From contig NZ_CAUJAN010000002.1 of the NCBI RefSeq assembly GCF_963082495.1, positions 186,001-250,000 on the forward strand: DNA of 64,000 bases. The letters run 5' to 3'. The stretch comes from Methanobrevibacter sp. V74. GTDB lineage: Archaea > Methanobacteriota > Methanobacteria > Methanobacteriales > Methanobacteriaceae. This document shows positions 1-9,601 of the stretch, piece by piece. The position numbers and the translations under genes were made by a program. The first letter of the stretch is position 1. Each line of letters begins with the position of its first letter. Under the pieces are notes generated by a model. The model did not search any database. It was given only the letters and a program-made list of their open reading frames with translations, and was not told the origin of the DNA.

Positions 1-1
1 C

Positions 2-157
2 ATGTTAACATTATCACAAGAAGGAGCCATTATTTTACCTGCAATGCCCGGTTTTTACTCGGCACATGACAGCGCCGATGAACTGATTAATTTTATTGTT
101 GGAAAAATCTTAGATTCCTTAAAAATTGAAAATAACTTATTTAAAAGGTGGGAATAA
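2..157 (+). CDS. ubiX: UbiX-type flavin prenyltransferase, C-terminal end (partial)
   Basis: Only the last 51 codons are in the window; the gene starts upstream. The fragment reads EGAIILPAMPGFYS, typical of the C-terminal half of UbiX/Pad1 proteins, which attach dimethylallyl phosphate to FMN to make the prenylated FMN used by UbiD decarboxylases. In methanogens these serve menaquinone-like and aromatic acid metabolism. The stop is directly followed by the cbiT ATG, so the two are probably co-transcribed. Family assignment rests on this short segment. Confidence 0.7.
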   Translation: MLTLSQEGAIILPAMPGFYSAHDSADELINFIVGKILDSLKIENNLFKRWE

Positions 158-721
158 ATGTTAGAAGATAAGGATTTTATTAAATCCTGTGATGTTCCAG
201 GTCCCACAAAAGAAGCAGTAAGGGCAATAATTGTGTATAAATCAGAAGTAACCCCTACAGACAGAGTTGTTGATTGCGGATGTGGAACTGGTGGAATAAC
301 CTGTGAATTTGCCCAAAGAGCAGGTGATGTGATTTCAATTGACACCAATCCAGAAGCGATTGAAGTAACCTCTAAAAATCTTAAAAAGTTTGGACTTGGA
401 AATAATGTCACATTAATTAATGATGATGGCGCAAATGTCCTAAAATATATTGACAATATTGATATTACCGTTGTTGGAGGCAGCGGCAGGCAGTTAGAAA
501 ATATCCTGGACATTGTTCATGAAAAATTAAACCCTGAAGGGAGAATCATAATTACAGCTATTTTAGTAGACACTAAAGTTGAAGCCATAAATAAACTTAA
601 AGATTTAGGATATAATCCGAAAATTACGGAAGTTAATGTTTCCAATGGACGAGTCCTTGATCGTGGAATTTTAATGATTAGTGAAAATCCAATAGCTATA
701 ATAACAGCTAAAAAGAGATAA
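158..721 (+). CDS. cbiT: Cobalt-precorrin-6B C15-methyltransferase (decarboxylating) CbiT
   Basis: CbiT methylates C15 and decarboxylates the C12 acetate side chain of cobalt-precorrin in the anaerobic cobamide pathway, needed for methanogen corrinoids. The 187-residue protein has the normal CbiT length. It opens with the family signature around VPGPTKEAVRAI (residues about 14-25) and has a class I SAM-binding glycine loop, VVDCGCGTGGIT (about 37-48), with an acidic ribose-binding residue in SIDTNPEA. An AAAAGGTGG ribosome site lies inside the end of the upstream gene, which it follows with no gap. It is isolated from other cobalamin genes in this window. Confidence 0.92.
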   Translation: MLEDKDFIKSCDVPGPTKEAVRAIIVYKSEVTPTDRVVDCGCGTGGITCEFAQRAGDVISIDTNPEAIEVTSKNLKKFGLGNNVTLINDDGANVLKYIDNIDITVVGGSGRQLENILDIVHEKLNPEGRIIITAILVDTKVEAINKLKDLGYNPKITEVNVSNGRVLDRGILMISENPIAIITAKKR

Positions 722-741
722 AAAAAATTGGAGACTGCAAT

Positions 742-1500
742 ATGGAAAAGCATTTGAGTTGGAAAGCGAAATTTTCAATATTAATGGTTGTTTTAATCAT
801 CGTGATATATGGATCTAATTATTTAGTGCTTGGGGATGCTGAACATATTATTTCATATGTTTGGACACATTTAGGTTTCATCCCCGTTGATATCTTGCTT
901 GTAGCATTTTTACTTGATGAAATTATTGAAAGAAAAGAAAAAGAAGCTATGCTTGAAAAATTAGACATGTTAATGAGTACATTCTTTTCTGAAGTTGGAA
1001 ATAACTTGATTAAGCAATTAAGTACTGTTAATGAACATAAAGCAAATACTGAAAATTTAAAATCAATTAAAACATGGGATGAAGAAGATTTTGACAATAA
1101 ATTAAATGAACTTAAAGAGTCTTCTGTTCGGTTTAAAGCAGAAATCTCCCCTGAAGAAAGGGAAGAGTTTTTGGATAGTTTGAGAACACTTCTTGCAAGT
1201 AAAAGAGAATTAATTATTAACTTAATCAACAATCCCAATTTACTTGAAAAAGAAGAGTTTACTAGTTTAATTACTGCGATTCTTCACTTAGATGAAGAAT
1301 TAGAACACAGGAAAGATTTAGCTCTTGTTAATGATACTGATTTCAACCATTTAAATGGAGATATGGAAAGAGTATACAACATACTGATTCATGAGTGGGT
1401 TTATTATTTGAAATACCTATACAAACATTACCCCTACATGATTGCATTGATGATACGTACCAATCCGTTTGATGAAACTGCAGATGTATATGTTAAATAA
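742..1500 (+). CDS. Two-TM membrane protein with cytoplasmic helical domain, unknown function
   Basis: A 252-residue protein with two hydrophobic helices near the N-terminus (about residues 10-27 and 43-60), then a charged helical region starting EIIERKEKEAML that continues to the end. The layout suggests a membrane anchor with a long cytoplasmic alpha-helical domain. A GGAG ribosome site precedes the ATG. I do not recognise the family. It sits between cbiT and mobA on the same strand, close enough for an operon, but nothing visible ties it to either pathway. Confidence 0.75.
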   Translation: MEKHLSWKAKFSILMVVLIIVIYGSNYLVLGDAEHIISYVWTHLGFIPVDILLVAFLLDEIIERKEKEAMLEKLDMLMSTFFSEVGNNLIKQLSTVNEHKANTENLKSIKTWDEEDFDNKLNELKESSVRFKAEISPEEREEFLDSLRTLLASKRELIINLINNPNLLEKEEFTSLITAILHLDEELEHRKDLALVNDTDFNHLNGDMERVYNILIHEWVYYLKYLYKHYPYMIALMIRTNPFDETADVYVK

Positions 1501-1520
1501 TAAAAATTTTGGGATTTAAT

Positions 1521-2135
1521 ATGACTAATGAAAATATTAAATCTTGCATCATTTTATGTGGAGGCAAAAGCAGTAGAATGGGTCAAGATAAGGGTTCTAT
1601 GATTATTCAAAATAATCCTATGATCAAACATGTCCTTTCTACTTTAAACCACCACATCAGTGAAGTTGTAATTGTTTTAAACGACGAATCCAGAATAAAT
1701 AAATATAGTGAATTTATTAACCCTGACGACTACGCCTATGCCATCACATTTGTTGAAGATAAAATCAAAAATAAAGGACCTATGCCTGGGATAATGACTG
1801 GACTTTCAAATATAAACAGCGATTATGCATTAATACTGCCTTGTGATAGTCCTTATGTTTCAACAAAATATATTGATACTATCTTTAATGAAATTGAAGA
1901 TACATACCAAGCTATTGTACCCTACCATGACAGTGCCAACAAATTAAAAACATCAGAACCTCTTCATTCAATATACAGCAAAAATATTATTGGAGAAATT
2001 GATGAATTAATCAAAAATGATGTTTTGCACATTAAAGGATTAATTGAAAAAATAGATACAAAATTTCTATTAATCGATGATGAAAAAATAGAAAAAAAAG
2101 AATTTAGAAATCTTAACCATCCCGAAGACCTTTAA
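1521..2135 (+). CDS. mobA: Molybdenum cofactor guanylyltransferase MobA
   Basis: MobA transfers GMP to molybdopterin to make the guanine dinucleotide cofactor used by formylmethanofuran dehydrogenase and formate dehydrogenase. The N-terminus has the nucleotidyltransferase signature CGGKSSRMGQDKG, and a later LPCDSPYVS matches the metal-binding segment of the fold. About 204 residues is normal for the family. I chose the ATG at 1521, with a GGGA site upstream, over an in-frame TTG four codons earlier. Its last four bases overlap the convergent rrp42 stop, so the two operons meet tail to tail. Confidence 0.9.
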   Translation: MTNENIKSCIILCGGKSSRMGQDKGSMIIQNNPMIKHVLSTLNHHISEVVIVLNDESRINKYSEFINPDDYAYAITFVEDKIKNKGPMPGIMTGLSNINSDYALILPCDSPYVSTKYIDTIFNEIEDTYQAIVPYHDSANKLKTSEPLHSIYSKNIIGEIDELIKNDVLHIKGLIEKIDTKFLLIDDEKIEKKEFRNLNHPEDL

Positions 2136-2917
2136 AGATTTTCCATTAACTCTTTTGTTTTTGTTACTGCCAAATTAACGGCAGAAAGAATATCTTCCTT
2201 AGTTAATGGTTCATCTCCGCCTTTCTGCATTGAACAGATGTGACCATCTTTTGTAACGCCAACATTTAAACGAGCAGATGCTACTTGTTGTTCGGATAAT
2301 GTTGGATCGATAACCATTTTATCACCAATTTTAACGAAAGTGCATAAAGCCAATTCATTGTTAATAGGTAAATCAAATGTTTCATCTTCACTTAAAACAA
2401 CTTCATCATCAACGACATTAGCAACAGGCAATTTAGTAGATTTTAAAGCAGCCATGACAGCTAATTCGCATGCATCAAAAAGGTTTCCGCAGTTATCAAT
2501 AATATGCAAATCAATAAATAGCATCCAAACATGTTTTCCTTCTTCAACACATAATTTATCCAAATCAACCAATTCACTTTCACGAATACCTCTGTCAACT
2601 ACACGTGCAAGTTCAATTGAATCGTCACTAGGTGGTCCTGGTTCGAAAGTAGGATCGGCCATTGGTAACATTTCACAATTGGTCATTAAAACTCCTAAAT
2701 TCGGAGTGTCTGGAAATGGACTTCCAATTTGTGGTTTAATACCCACAATAACCTGAGTTCCACCTAATTTAACACGAGCTGAACCTTCAGCTTTAGAAAT
2801 AACATTAGTTTCAACAGAAATGTCCCTATATTCATCAATTGCCCTGTTATCCTCTCTTTTATCATTATGGACAAGGTCAACAATACTTCTTCTTGTAATT
2901 TCCGGTACTATCTCCAT
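2132..2917 (-). CDS. rrp42: Exosome complex RNase PH-like subunit Rrp42
   Basis: Rrp42 is the catalytically inactive RNase PH-fold partner of Rrp41 in the hexameric ring of the archaeal exosome, the 3'-5' RNA-degrading machine. The 261 residues have the usual Rrp42 length and opening (EITRRSIVDLVHNDKRED, first 22 residues), and its RNA-binding ring role is inferred from the family. It is the last gene of the psmA-SBDS-rrp4-rrp41-rrp42 series, following rrp41 by nine bases. Confidence 0.96.
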   Translation of the reverse strand: MEIVPEITRRSIVDLVHNDKREDNRAIDEYRDISVETNVISKAEGSARVKLGGTQVIVGIKPQIGSPFPDTPNLGVLMTNCEMLPMADPTFEPGPPSDDSIELARVVDRGIRESELVDLDKLCVEEGKHVWMLFIDLHIIDNCGNLFDACELAVMAALKSTKLPVANVVDDEVVLSEDETFDLPINNELALCTFVKIGDKMVIDPTLSEQQVASARLNVGVTKDGHICSMQKGGDEPLTKEDILSAVNLAVTKTKELMENL

Positions 2918-2926
2918 ATTTCCACC

Positions 2927-3616
2927 TTATTCTATAGAATATCTTTTCATTAAAGCTTCTTTTTGAACTTTGTTAACTTCAAGACATCCTTCCATAGCTA
3001 AACTAATAGCTTTTTCAAATTCTTCTCCAGTCAAGTCACCGTCACTTTGTAATAATGTGATTTCACCAGTTCTTGGCATCATAGCTATAGGAACATCAGC
3101 TTGACCTTCTTTATCTTCTTTTTCAGATAAGTCAAGGACAATTTCATCTTGAACTTTACCTGCAGCACATCCTACAACAATATCCCTCATTGGAATTCCT
3201 GCATCAACAAGTGCAACAGAAGCTGCTGTAATTCCAGCACAACGAGTTCCACCTTCAGCTTCTATTACTTCTATATAAACATCAATCATTGAACGAGGAT
3301 AGTTTTCCAACATTAATGCTGGTCTTAAAGCATCGGCGGTGATTTTGGAAATCTCAGTGGATCTTCTATCAGGCCCAGGTCTTTTCCTATCATCTACTGA
3401 AAATGGAGCCATATTATATCTGCATCTAATTACACCAGTATTTGGCTTAAGTAATCTTCTAATGTATGATTCTCTAGGACCATATACAGCTACTAATATT
3501 TTATTTCCTCCAACTTCCAAATAAGCTGAACCGTCTGCACGTTCAAGCACTCCAGCTTCAATTTTAATAGGACGTAATTCATCAAATTTCCTACCATCAT
3601 CTCTAATATCTGACAT
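2927..3616 (-). CDS. rrp41: Exosome complex catalytic subunit Rrp41
   Basis: Rrp41 carries the phosphorolytic 3'-5' exonuclease and tailing site of the archaeal exosome. The protein has the RNase PH fold with the RNA-binding segment YNMAPFS and a following [16 protein letters not shown] stretch, plus the [15 protein letters not shown] core. It is 229 residues, about the normal length. It overlaps nothing and sits 25 bases downstream of rrp4, preserving the widespread archaeal exosome superoperon. Confidence 0.97.
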   Translation of the reverse strand: MSDIRDDGRKFDELRPIKIEAGVLERADGSAYLEVGGNKILVAVYGPRESYIRRLLKPNTGVIRCRYNMAPFSVDDRKRPGPDRRSTEISKITADALRPALMLENYPRSMIDVYIEVIEAEGGTRCAGITAASVALVDAGIPMRDIVVGCAAGKVQDEIVLDLSEKEDKEGQADVPIAMMPRTGEITLLQSDGDLTGEEFEKAISLAMEGCLEVNKVQKEALMKRYSIE

Positions 3617-3641
3617 CGTATCAACCTCTAATCATAAAGAA

Positions 3642-4541
3642 TCATTTATTATTTAATATAAAAGAATTGCTGGAGTTATCACTGTATGATAATGAACCAT
3701 CTTTGCTTTTATTTTTTCTTTTAAATTCTTCTATAACTTCACCAATATCCGGTTTATCTTTTTTCTCTTTGTTAGCTTCTTCCTGTTCTAATTCCTCTTT
3801 AAAATTTTGAAGTTTGGGTTTTTCTAAAACAAATTCTTCTTCTACATCTTCTGCTTCTTCAGGTGGTAATTCACCATCAATTGTTAAATATAATTTGTTT
3901 TTAATTTTATTTGTTAAACCAGAAGTATGGGCTTCAGCTTCAATTAATTGAATAATTTCACGGGTAAGTTGTTCCATGTCATCGTTTCCTTTAACCCAAA
4001 CAAGACCATTTTGACCAACGACGATTTTACAATTGGTTTTGTCTTTAATCATGTTGATCATGGAACCTTTTTTACCAATTAATCTGGGAACTTTAGTTGG
4101 AGCAATATCTACAATTATTCCTCCCTTGAATTTACCCATTCCCCTGCCTTTTAAACCGAGTTTCGCCTTTTTGATTTCATCAACATCGACAACTCTTAAA
4201 AATAGCACATCCCCAACGTCAAATGTCCTGTTGAGTTCTTTTTTTTCACGACCAAACACTTCAAAAGCAGGTAAAATTCCAGAATATGGAGAATTGATGT
4301 CTACATCCCACATTGAGAATCTGACATCTTTAATTTTACCAATAACAACATCTCCTTTTTTAGGAACATATTTACTTTTTAAAGGAATGACTCTAATCTT
4401 TTTATTCCTTAAAGAAACACGTCCCAATAAAGAAGAACAAACTTTACCGTTCTCTTTAAAGGTACCTCTTCCTGAATAGTATTCGTCATCGGCCAATATT
4501 TGACCTGGAATAACTAAATCTTTATTTTCCACGTGTATCAT
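3642..4541 (-). CDS. rrp4: Exosome RNA-binding cap subunit Rrp4
   Basis: Rrp4 caps the exosome ring and feeds RNA into it. The protein shows an N-terminal domain with PGQILADD, an S1 domain (about residues 60-130) and a KH domain with the loop [14 protein letters not shown] (about 153-167). It is 299 residues, longer than many homologues, because of a Glu/Lys-rich C-terminal tail from about residue 215 that looks disordered. It lies between SBDS and rrp41 on the same strand. Confidence 0.96.
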   Translation of the reverse strand: MIHVENKDLVIPGQILADDEYYSGRGTFKENGKVCSSLLGRVSLRNKKIRVIPLKSKYVPKKGDVVIGKIKDVRFSMWDVDINSPYSGILPAFEVFGREKKELNRTFDVGDVLFLRVVDVDEIKKAKLGLKGRGMGKFKGGIIVDIAPTKVPRLIGKKGSMINMIKDKTNCKIVVGQNGLVWVKGNDDMEQLTREIIQLIEAEAHTSGLTNKIKNKLYLTIDGELPPEEAEDVEEEFVLEKPKLQNFKEELEQEEANKEKKDKPDIGEVIEEFKRKNKSKDGSLSYSDNSSNSFILNNK

Positions 4542-4574
4542 AATAATCCCATAAGCATGAAAATTAATTAATTA

Positions 4575-5273
4575 TTAAATGGTTTTAGTTTCTGCTTCTC
4601 CACCTGAAATTTCAGCCATTTTTGAAGCGAATGAATTCTGAAGACCACCCGGCATTTCAATAATAGCTATCCAAGAACCATCTTGTTGCCATTCTTCATT
4701 AATAATTTCACCGAATCCATGAATAACATTATAAGCACCACCTGCTGATGACCCTGGAAGTCTGACTGCAACTTTAACTTTTTCAAATCGGATTGGTATA
4801 AGTGGTTTGATAGCTTTTAAGGCTGATTGAACTTGTTGATCAACTGATATGAATGGATCAAATTTGACTTTTGCCTCATTACAGGCATTTTCAATTCTTT
4901 GCACCGGGTGAGGCAATCCATTTTGAGGATTTATCGCTTCTGTAGCAATTTTATTAATAACCAGTTTTCTTTTATCCTCTTGCATTCTTCTTTTTTGATC
5001 AGCAGTTAATTGAACAGTCCCTTTTTCAAGAATAACCTTTGAAACTTCGATTGGATCAGTAGTTTCAAAGATTTTATTCATAGATTCATCAGAAGCTTTA
5101 TCTCCTTTTTTAGAATCTTTGAATATTTCTTCAACAGCTAAAAGATCTTCAATGACAACATCAGGACCATCAGGATTTCGAAAATCTGCTGCTAAATCAG
5201 GGTCAACTAATATTTCAAAATGTTCACCGCAATATTCGTATTTAGCAATAATAGCTTCATCAATATTTACCAT
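4575..5273 (-). CDS. Ribosome maturation protein SBDS homologue
   Basis: The archaeal SBDS protein helps release the anti-association factor aIF6 from the large ribosomal subunit. The 232 residues follow the family pattern, with an N-terminal FYSH domain containing [11 protein letters not shown] near residue 97 and two C-terminal alpha/beta domains with [15 protein letters not shown] chose the ATG at 5273, seven bases after GGAGA, rather than an in-frame TTG one codon upstream. It lies between psmA and rrp4, its usual archaeal place. Confidence 0.95.
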   Translation of the reverse strand: MVNIDEAIIAKYEYCGEHFEILVDPDLAADFRNPDGPDVVIEDLLAVEEIFKDSKKGDKASDESMNKIFETTDPIEVSKVILEKGTVQLTADQKRRMQEDKRKLVINKIATEAINPQNGLPHPVQRIENACNEAKVKFDPFISVDQQVQSALKAIKPLIPIRFEKVKVAVRLPGSSAGGAYNVIHGFGEIINEEWQQDGSWIAIIEMPGGLQNSFASKMAEISGGEAETKTI

Positions 5274-5308
5274 CAAAGCATCTCCTAACTAATTAATTTA
5301 TGAAATGA

Positions 5309-6079
5309 TTATTCTTCTGAATCTTCTTGAGATTCATCGGTTTCTTCTTCCTCTTCTTTAGGAAGTACTTCATCAATGTATTTTTGCACTTCTTCTTGAG
5401 AAAGTTTTTCGTATTTTTCATCTTCAATTTTAATTACTGCAATTTCAACATTGTTTGAAGTAGTATCATGGTCAGTAGCTTCATTAATAGCAGTTAAAGC
5501 TAATCCAATAGCTTCTTCTAATAATAAATCATCTTTATATTTATCTTCAAAAATGTCCATTGCTGCAGACCTTCCAGAACCAATGGCAGTTGCTTTGTAT
5601 TCAATCAAAGCTCCACTAGGATCAGTTTCGAATAATTTACATTTACCATCATATACTCCACCAATGATTAAAGCAGAACCGAATGGCCGTACCCCACCAT
5701 TTTGTGTGTATAATTGTAACATGTCACATAGTTTTTTAGATAAGCTAGTTACATGAATTTGTTCGCTGTAAGTTATTTTGTTGATTTGTGCTTCAACTCT
5801 TGCTCTTTCAATTAATGCTCTTGCATCTGCAACAAGACCTGAAGTGGCTGCACCAATATGTTCGTCTATTTTAAATATCTTTTCAATAGATGATGCTTCA
5901 ACTAATTTAGAAGTAGTTCTTTTGTCAACAGCTAAAACAATTCCTTCTGAACTTTTTACACCGATTGAGGTGGTTCCTCTTTTAACAGCTTCTCTTGCAT
6001 ATTCTACTTGAAAAAGTCTTCCATCTGGGCTAAAGACAGTAATAGCCCTATCATATCCAGCATTTTGTAAAGGTTGCAT
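5309..6079 (-). CDS. psmA: 20S proteasome alpha subunit
   Basis: The alpha subunit forms the outer rings and gate of the archaeal 20S proteasome. The N-terminal gate segment [20 protein letters not shown] and the following [13 protein letters not shown] are diagnostic. The C-terminus is a Glu-rich tail of about 20 residues. It is the first gene of the exosome operon and has the operon promoter in the 206-bp AT-rich gap upstream. The catalytic beta subunit is not in this window. Confidence 0.97.
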   Translation of the reverse strand: MQPLQNAGYDRAITVFSPDGRLFQVEYAREAVKRGTTSIGVKSSEGIVLAVDKRTTSKLVEASSIEKIFKIDEHIGAATSGLVADARALIERARVEAQINKITYSEQIHVTSLSKKLCDMLQLYTQNGGVRPFGSALIIGGVYDGKCKLFETDPSGALIEYKATAIGSGRSAAMDIFEDKYKDDLLLEEAIGLALTAINEATDHDTTSNNVEIAVIKIEDEKYEKLSQEEVQKYIDEVLPKEEEEETDESQEDSEE

Positions 6080-6285
6080 ATTTATTCCTCATATTTTTAT
6101 AAATATAATTTTTCAATTTCGACAACTTAAAAAATAAAACCGAATCTCCATGAAAAGGCAAATTGTTATTTTAATCACATATTTTCGTGAATTAAAATAT
6201 TTTTTATTCTTTTTTCCATAAATCCAATAAATATTTATAATGATATTTATTTATATAGTTTTCTATTTAAAAATAACAAAAGTAA
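6080..6285 (-). promoter_or_regulatory. Promoter region of the psmA-exosome operon
   Basis: This gap separates the stop of rnp2 from the start of psmA, both on the minus strand. It is strongly AT-rich, with TATA-like stretches and T runs that could end the rnp3-rnp2 transcript. No precise start site can be assigned by eye. Confidence 0.45.
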
Positions 6286-6642
6286 TTAAATAAACTTTTG
6301 AGAAGCATGTATGGTGCCTGACAATCCAATAGATGTAATTGAAATGCTTTTGCCATTATATTTACTCACCAATGCTAATGATGACCTCACATCATCTGCA
6401 AACTCTCTTTGACATCTTATTATGGATTTATAATGATTATACTCCTCAGTTTTCTCCATCTCATAGAATCGCACAACCCATAAATTAAAATTAGATGTCC
6501 TGCATTCCCCTTGAAATCTAATACATGTATTCCAAATAAGATTAACCAAATCGCCTTTGTCAATCTCAGAGATGCTTTTAATATCTACTGTTAAATATCT
6601 ATTGTTTTTTCTAAGTGTTGGGGGCAAAACCTTAAGTTTCAT
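6286..6642 (-). CDS. rnp2: RNase P protein component 2 (Pop5/Rnp2)
   Basis: Archaeal Pop5 pairs with Rpp30 and stabilises the specificity and catalytic cores of RNase P RNA for tRNA 5' processing. The 118-residue protein begins MKLKVLPPTLRKNNRYL, with the family feature RYLTVDI. The ATG at 6642 is set by AGGAGG seven bases upstream, within the end of rnp3; a longer form with six extra codons is less likely. It overlaps rnp3 by 11 bases, fitting a translationally coupled Rpp30-Pop5 pair. Confidence 0.92.
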   Translation of the reverse strand: MKLKVLPPTLRKNNRYLTVDIKSISEIDKGDLVNLIWNTCIRFQGECRTSNFNLWVVRFYEMEKTEEYNHYKSIIRCQREFADDVRSSLALVSKYNGKSISITSIGLSGTIHASQKFI

Positions 6643-7363
6643 CACTAACCCTCCTAACACCTTTTAAAATTAGATTACGCCTATTTTTATTATATTCCAA
6701 TATGCTCCTTGCATCATTAAAAGATTTGATGATTTCATCATCTGTTAATCCTGTTTGTTTGAAAACAGCAATGAAATCATGGACACTTTTAATATCAAAG
6801 ATAGTTTCCGCCCTAGATGATAAAACTAAAGGAAAATCAAATTTCCTATATAATGTATAGATATCTTTCATATTAGAAATGATTTTAGCTCTTGGAGCCA
6901 GATAACTTCTTAAAATATCTTTAAAACATATCTCTATTGCAACATTATTCCTGGCGGCTTCTTTTGCAAGAATATGATTTAAACCTGAATCGTATCTTTT
7001 CAGGTAAGGTCTTGACAATGCATCAATTTTAATATTTTCCAAAACCCAACGATTAACCTTCAAATCCCCACCAATGACAGAAACGCACAAGGTTTTATCT
7101 CTAAATTTATTAACAAATTTTCTAATTTCATTAACGTTGGTTGATTTAATCTCTAAAGTATAATCAAAATCAATAATATCTCCCAAATTATCATTCAGCT
7201 CATTTCTTAACTTTAAAGCGTTTTGAAAGTCATTTTGATTATATGAAAAATTAATATGCTCCCATCCATATTTAGAGGCTTCAATAGCTAACTTAACATT
7301 ATTCTCCAAGTCATTTCCTTGAATATTTAAATCAAAAAACATAGTAATCAATTTACACTTCAT
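6632..7363 (-). CDS. rnp3: RNase P protein component 3 (Rpp30/Rnp3)
   Basis: Rpp30 has a TIM-barrel PHP-like fold and binds Pop5 in archaeal RNase P. The 243-residue protein has the expected beginning (FFDLNIQGND), internal segments KINVNE-like strands and VIGGDLKVNRWVLEN, and a C-terminal helix KGVRRVSDET. It lies upstream of and overlaps rnp2, an arrangement common in Methanobacteriales near the exosome operon. Confidence 0.9.
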   Translation of the reverse strand: MKCKLITMFFDLNIQGNDLENNVKLAIEASKYGWEHINFSYNQNDFQNALKLRNELNDNLGDIIDFDYTLEIKSTNVNEIRKFVNKFRDKTLCVSVIGGDLKVNRWVLENIKIDALSRPYLKRYDSGLNHILAKEAARNNVAIEICFKDILRSYLAPRAKIISNMKDIYTLYRKFDFPLVLSSRAETIFDIKSVHDFIAVFKQTGLTDDEIIKSFNDARSILEYNKNRRNLILKGVRRVSDET

Positions 7364-7412
7364 ATATTAATAATCTTTAAAAAAAAAACAAAATAAGTGA
7401 TAATCATATCAC

Positions 7413-8051
7413 TTATTGATATCTAAAGAATTCAACTTGCCAATCTACAGTTTCATAGTAATCTATGGTAAATACTTCCTCAGAAGATGATTCGTATGTA
7501 AATGAGTCAGATTTTGTCTTAACTGCACTTTTTGAACCCCAATCCACTCCACCAGAATCCCCACTAGATCCGGTAACGTACAAATGATTTGTTGCATAGT
7601 TTTTAATTGGATATGCTGAGAGTTTTACCATGATCTTACCTTCAGGAACACTAATAGTTTCTGAACCCGAACCCGAACCCGAATAACTGCCTATAGACAC
7701 CCAATCTTTAGACTCTGTTTTTGATGAAGAGATAGGTTTTGTTTTTTCAGAAGCATCCCTGCTATATTTTTCACCATTACTGCTATCCACAGATTGACTT
7801 TCATCTGAATCAGCACTTTGTAAATTATCATCATTTTGAACCGTGTGTGAAGGATTACCTAATACAAAATACCCAATAGTTCCAGCAAGAATTATAATAA
7901 CCACGATTAAGGCAATTATAAGATATCTGGAATTATTTCTTTTAGGTTCGCTTTCACCAACGGCTACAACTAATGAACTTCCACATTTAGTGCAAAATTT
8001 CGCTTTGTATTTATTTTCAAATCCACATTTACTACATTTCATATTGCTCAT
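7413..8051 (-). CDS. Zinc-ribbon membrane protein with extracytoplasmic domain
   Basis: The 212-residue protein starts with a zinc ribbon, CSKCGFENKYKAKFCTKCG (residues 5-23). A transmembrane helix (about 44-66), a Ser/Asp-rich linker and a C-terminal beta-rich domain of about 85 residues follow. The ribbon would be cytoplasmic and the C-terminal domain outside. Proteins of this design are common in Methanobrevibacter; their function is not known to me. The gene is transcribed alone and divergently from the winged-helix gene at 8320. Confidence 0.75.
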   Translation of the reverse strand: MSNMKCSKCGFENKYKAKFCTKCGSSLVVAVGESEPKRNNSRYLIIALIVVIIILAGTIGYFVLGNPSHTVQNDDNLQSADSDESQSVDSSNGEKYSRDASEKTKPISSSKTESKDWVSIGSYSGSGSGSETISVPEGKIMVKLSAYPIKNYATNHLYVTGSSGDSGGVDWGSKSAVKTKSDSFTYESSSEEVFTIDYYETVDWQVEFFRYQ

Positions 8052-8285
8052 TTAAAAAAAAATTAATTTTATATATTTATTTTTACCACATGTTATATAT
8101 TTAATTTTTTATTTATCCGGCACTTTCAAAAACATAAGTGATTTAAATTTAAACAAATTTCCCTTAAATCAGAAAAGGATAAGCAAAATATTAAAAAAAA
8201 TACATGTCGAAATTTAACCGAACAACTATTCCATTTTTATAAAATTATTAAAGAAGTGAGTAAAGTAACTATATAATGTTATAAA

Positions 8286-8320
8286 ATATTTTATATCATG
8301 AGTAATATAATAGATAACCA
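8286..8320 (+). promoter_or_regulatory. TATA-type promoter of the winged-helix gene, probably leaderless
   Basis: A TATA-like stretch TATTTTATAT lies about 25-30 bases before the ATG at 8320 and there is no Shine-Dalgarno sequence before that ATG, so the transcript probably begins at or next to the start codon. The rest of the 8052-8319 gap is AT-rich and must also hold the promoter of the divergent gene ending at 7413. Confidence 0.45.
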
Positions 8321-8610
8321 TGGTAAAAGAAAACGATGAACTTTTAAAATTAACTTCATATGTTCAAATTTCCAAATACCGAGAAAAAACCTTAAAATCA
8401 CTTGGTGATGATGTTAAAATACCAACAAAAATCGCAAGTGACAGCGGGATTAGAACCAATCACATTTCAAAAGTTCTAAGCGAATTAAAAAGCAAAGAAA
8501 TTGTTGAATGTATAAATGAAGAAGCTCGTAAAGGAAGATTATACAGATTAACCGATACAGGTAAGGACGTATTAAAAAATATTAAAGATAAAGAAGAAAA
8601 AGAAGAATAA
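8320..8610 (+). CDS. Winged-helix transcriptional regulator (ArsR/MarR-like)
   Basis: A 96-residue protein that is almost entirely one winged helix-turn-helix. The segment PTKIASDSGIRTNHISKVL (about residues 31-49) reads as helix-turn-recognition helix, followed by GRLYRLTDTGKDVLKNI as wing and final helix. It is a probable DNA-binding repressor or activator with no visible ligand domain. It sits alone on the plus strand between zinc-ribbon genes. The target is unknown; autoregulation is possible. Confidence 0.75.
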   Translation: MVKENDELLKLTSYVQISKYREKTLKSLGDDVKIPTKIASDSGIRTNHISKVLSELKSKEIVECINEEARKGRLYRLTDTGKDVLKNIKDKEEKEE

Positions 8611-8611
8611 A

Positions 8612-9601
8612 TTAACTTGATTCTATCCCTTCTTTTATACTTTCTAATTCCTTTAATTCTTCAACATTTTTTGAAACTTCTTTTAAAACATCACACAGAA
8701 CATGAATCAGAATACTATTTTTAACATCAAAAGGAAAACACTTATCAGTTTCCTTAAATATTGAATCATAAGTTGGTTGAGTTAGGTCTTTACGATATTG
8801 TAATTTAATTTCACTTCTTAACTCCTCATCAATGTAATTTTCTAAAAAAACAATTATTTCATTTGCAAATGAGTTTCCAAGAGTTATCATATTATCTAAT
8901 GATTCTTCATCAAAATTTATATTTTCAACCAAAGCATTAAATGAACCGTAATTTTGATATCCGTATGGTATAAATCTTCCCTCAACGGTGTGAGCGCAAT
9001 ATTCATTCATTATTTTAAACTCTAAAAGTGTTAAAAAATACCAGACAAAACTTTGAAGTGTTGAAGAGGGTTTAACTTTAAAAATATGACATAATAAACT
9101 TTCAATTATGCTGAATAAGAAAAAATGTCCTAATTCATGAATAATTGTTGCAATTTGGACGGAATCAGCTAATCTGTCATCATAAAAAATACCATTACCT
9201 AAAAATATGAAACCACGTTCAAAACCCCTTGATTTAGGTTTGCATGGTGTAAAAATACTGGCTAGATTTAAAATCTTATTTTTGGTAGTTTCTCCCCAAA
9301 TTTCTATGTAATCTGCTCTAATAAAAATATTAGAAATAATCTGGCCATATTCCTCAGAAGTTATTTGGGCATTAGCCAGTAGATTTTGGTTAAACTCGTT
9401 GAACAAAGTATCAAAGTCCTCAATAGAAATTGGATTGATTTGACTTTTACAATTAATACAAAAAGTAGCGTCATCCGTGTTAGTTTCACCGCAAACAGGA
9501 CAAATATGTTCCAATATTAATTTATTGCCGCAGTGCGTGCAATAATTATTCTCTTTAAAATTTAAGGTCCCGCATACATCACAAGCTCTCAAATAAACCA
9601 C
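8612..9601 (-). CDS. Double zinc-ribbon protein with HELGH metalloprotease motif
   Basis: The 329-residue protein opens with two zinc ribbons (CDVCGTLNFKENNYCTHCG and CPVCGETNTDDATFCINC, about residues 8-52). A helical domain follows with TIIHELGHFFLFS near residue 150, which has the zinc-metalloprotease HExxH pattern as HELGH. No signal peptide or membrane segment stands out. Its start overlaps the end of the upstream seven-ribbon gene by one base, so the two are coupled. The substrate is unknown; the protease call rests on the single motif. Confidence 0.65.
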   Translation of the reverse strand: MVYLRACDVCGTLNFKENNYCTHCGNKLILEHICPVCGETNTDDATFCINCKSQINPISIEDFDTLFNEFNQNLLANAQITSEEYGQIISNIFIRADYIEIWGETTKNKILNLASIFTPCKPKSRGFERGFIFLGNGIFYDDRLADSVQIATIIHELGHFFLFSIIESLLCHIFKVKPSSTLQSFVWYFLTLLEFKIMNEYCAHTVEGRFIPYGYQNYGSFNALVENINFDEESLDNMITLGNSFANEIIVFLENYIDEELRSEIKLQYRKDLTQPTYDSIFKETDKCFPFDVKNSILIHVLCDVLKEVSKNVEELKELESIKEGIESS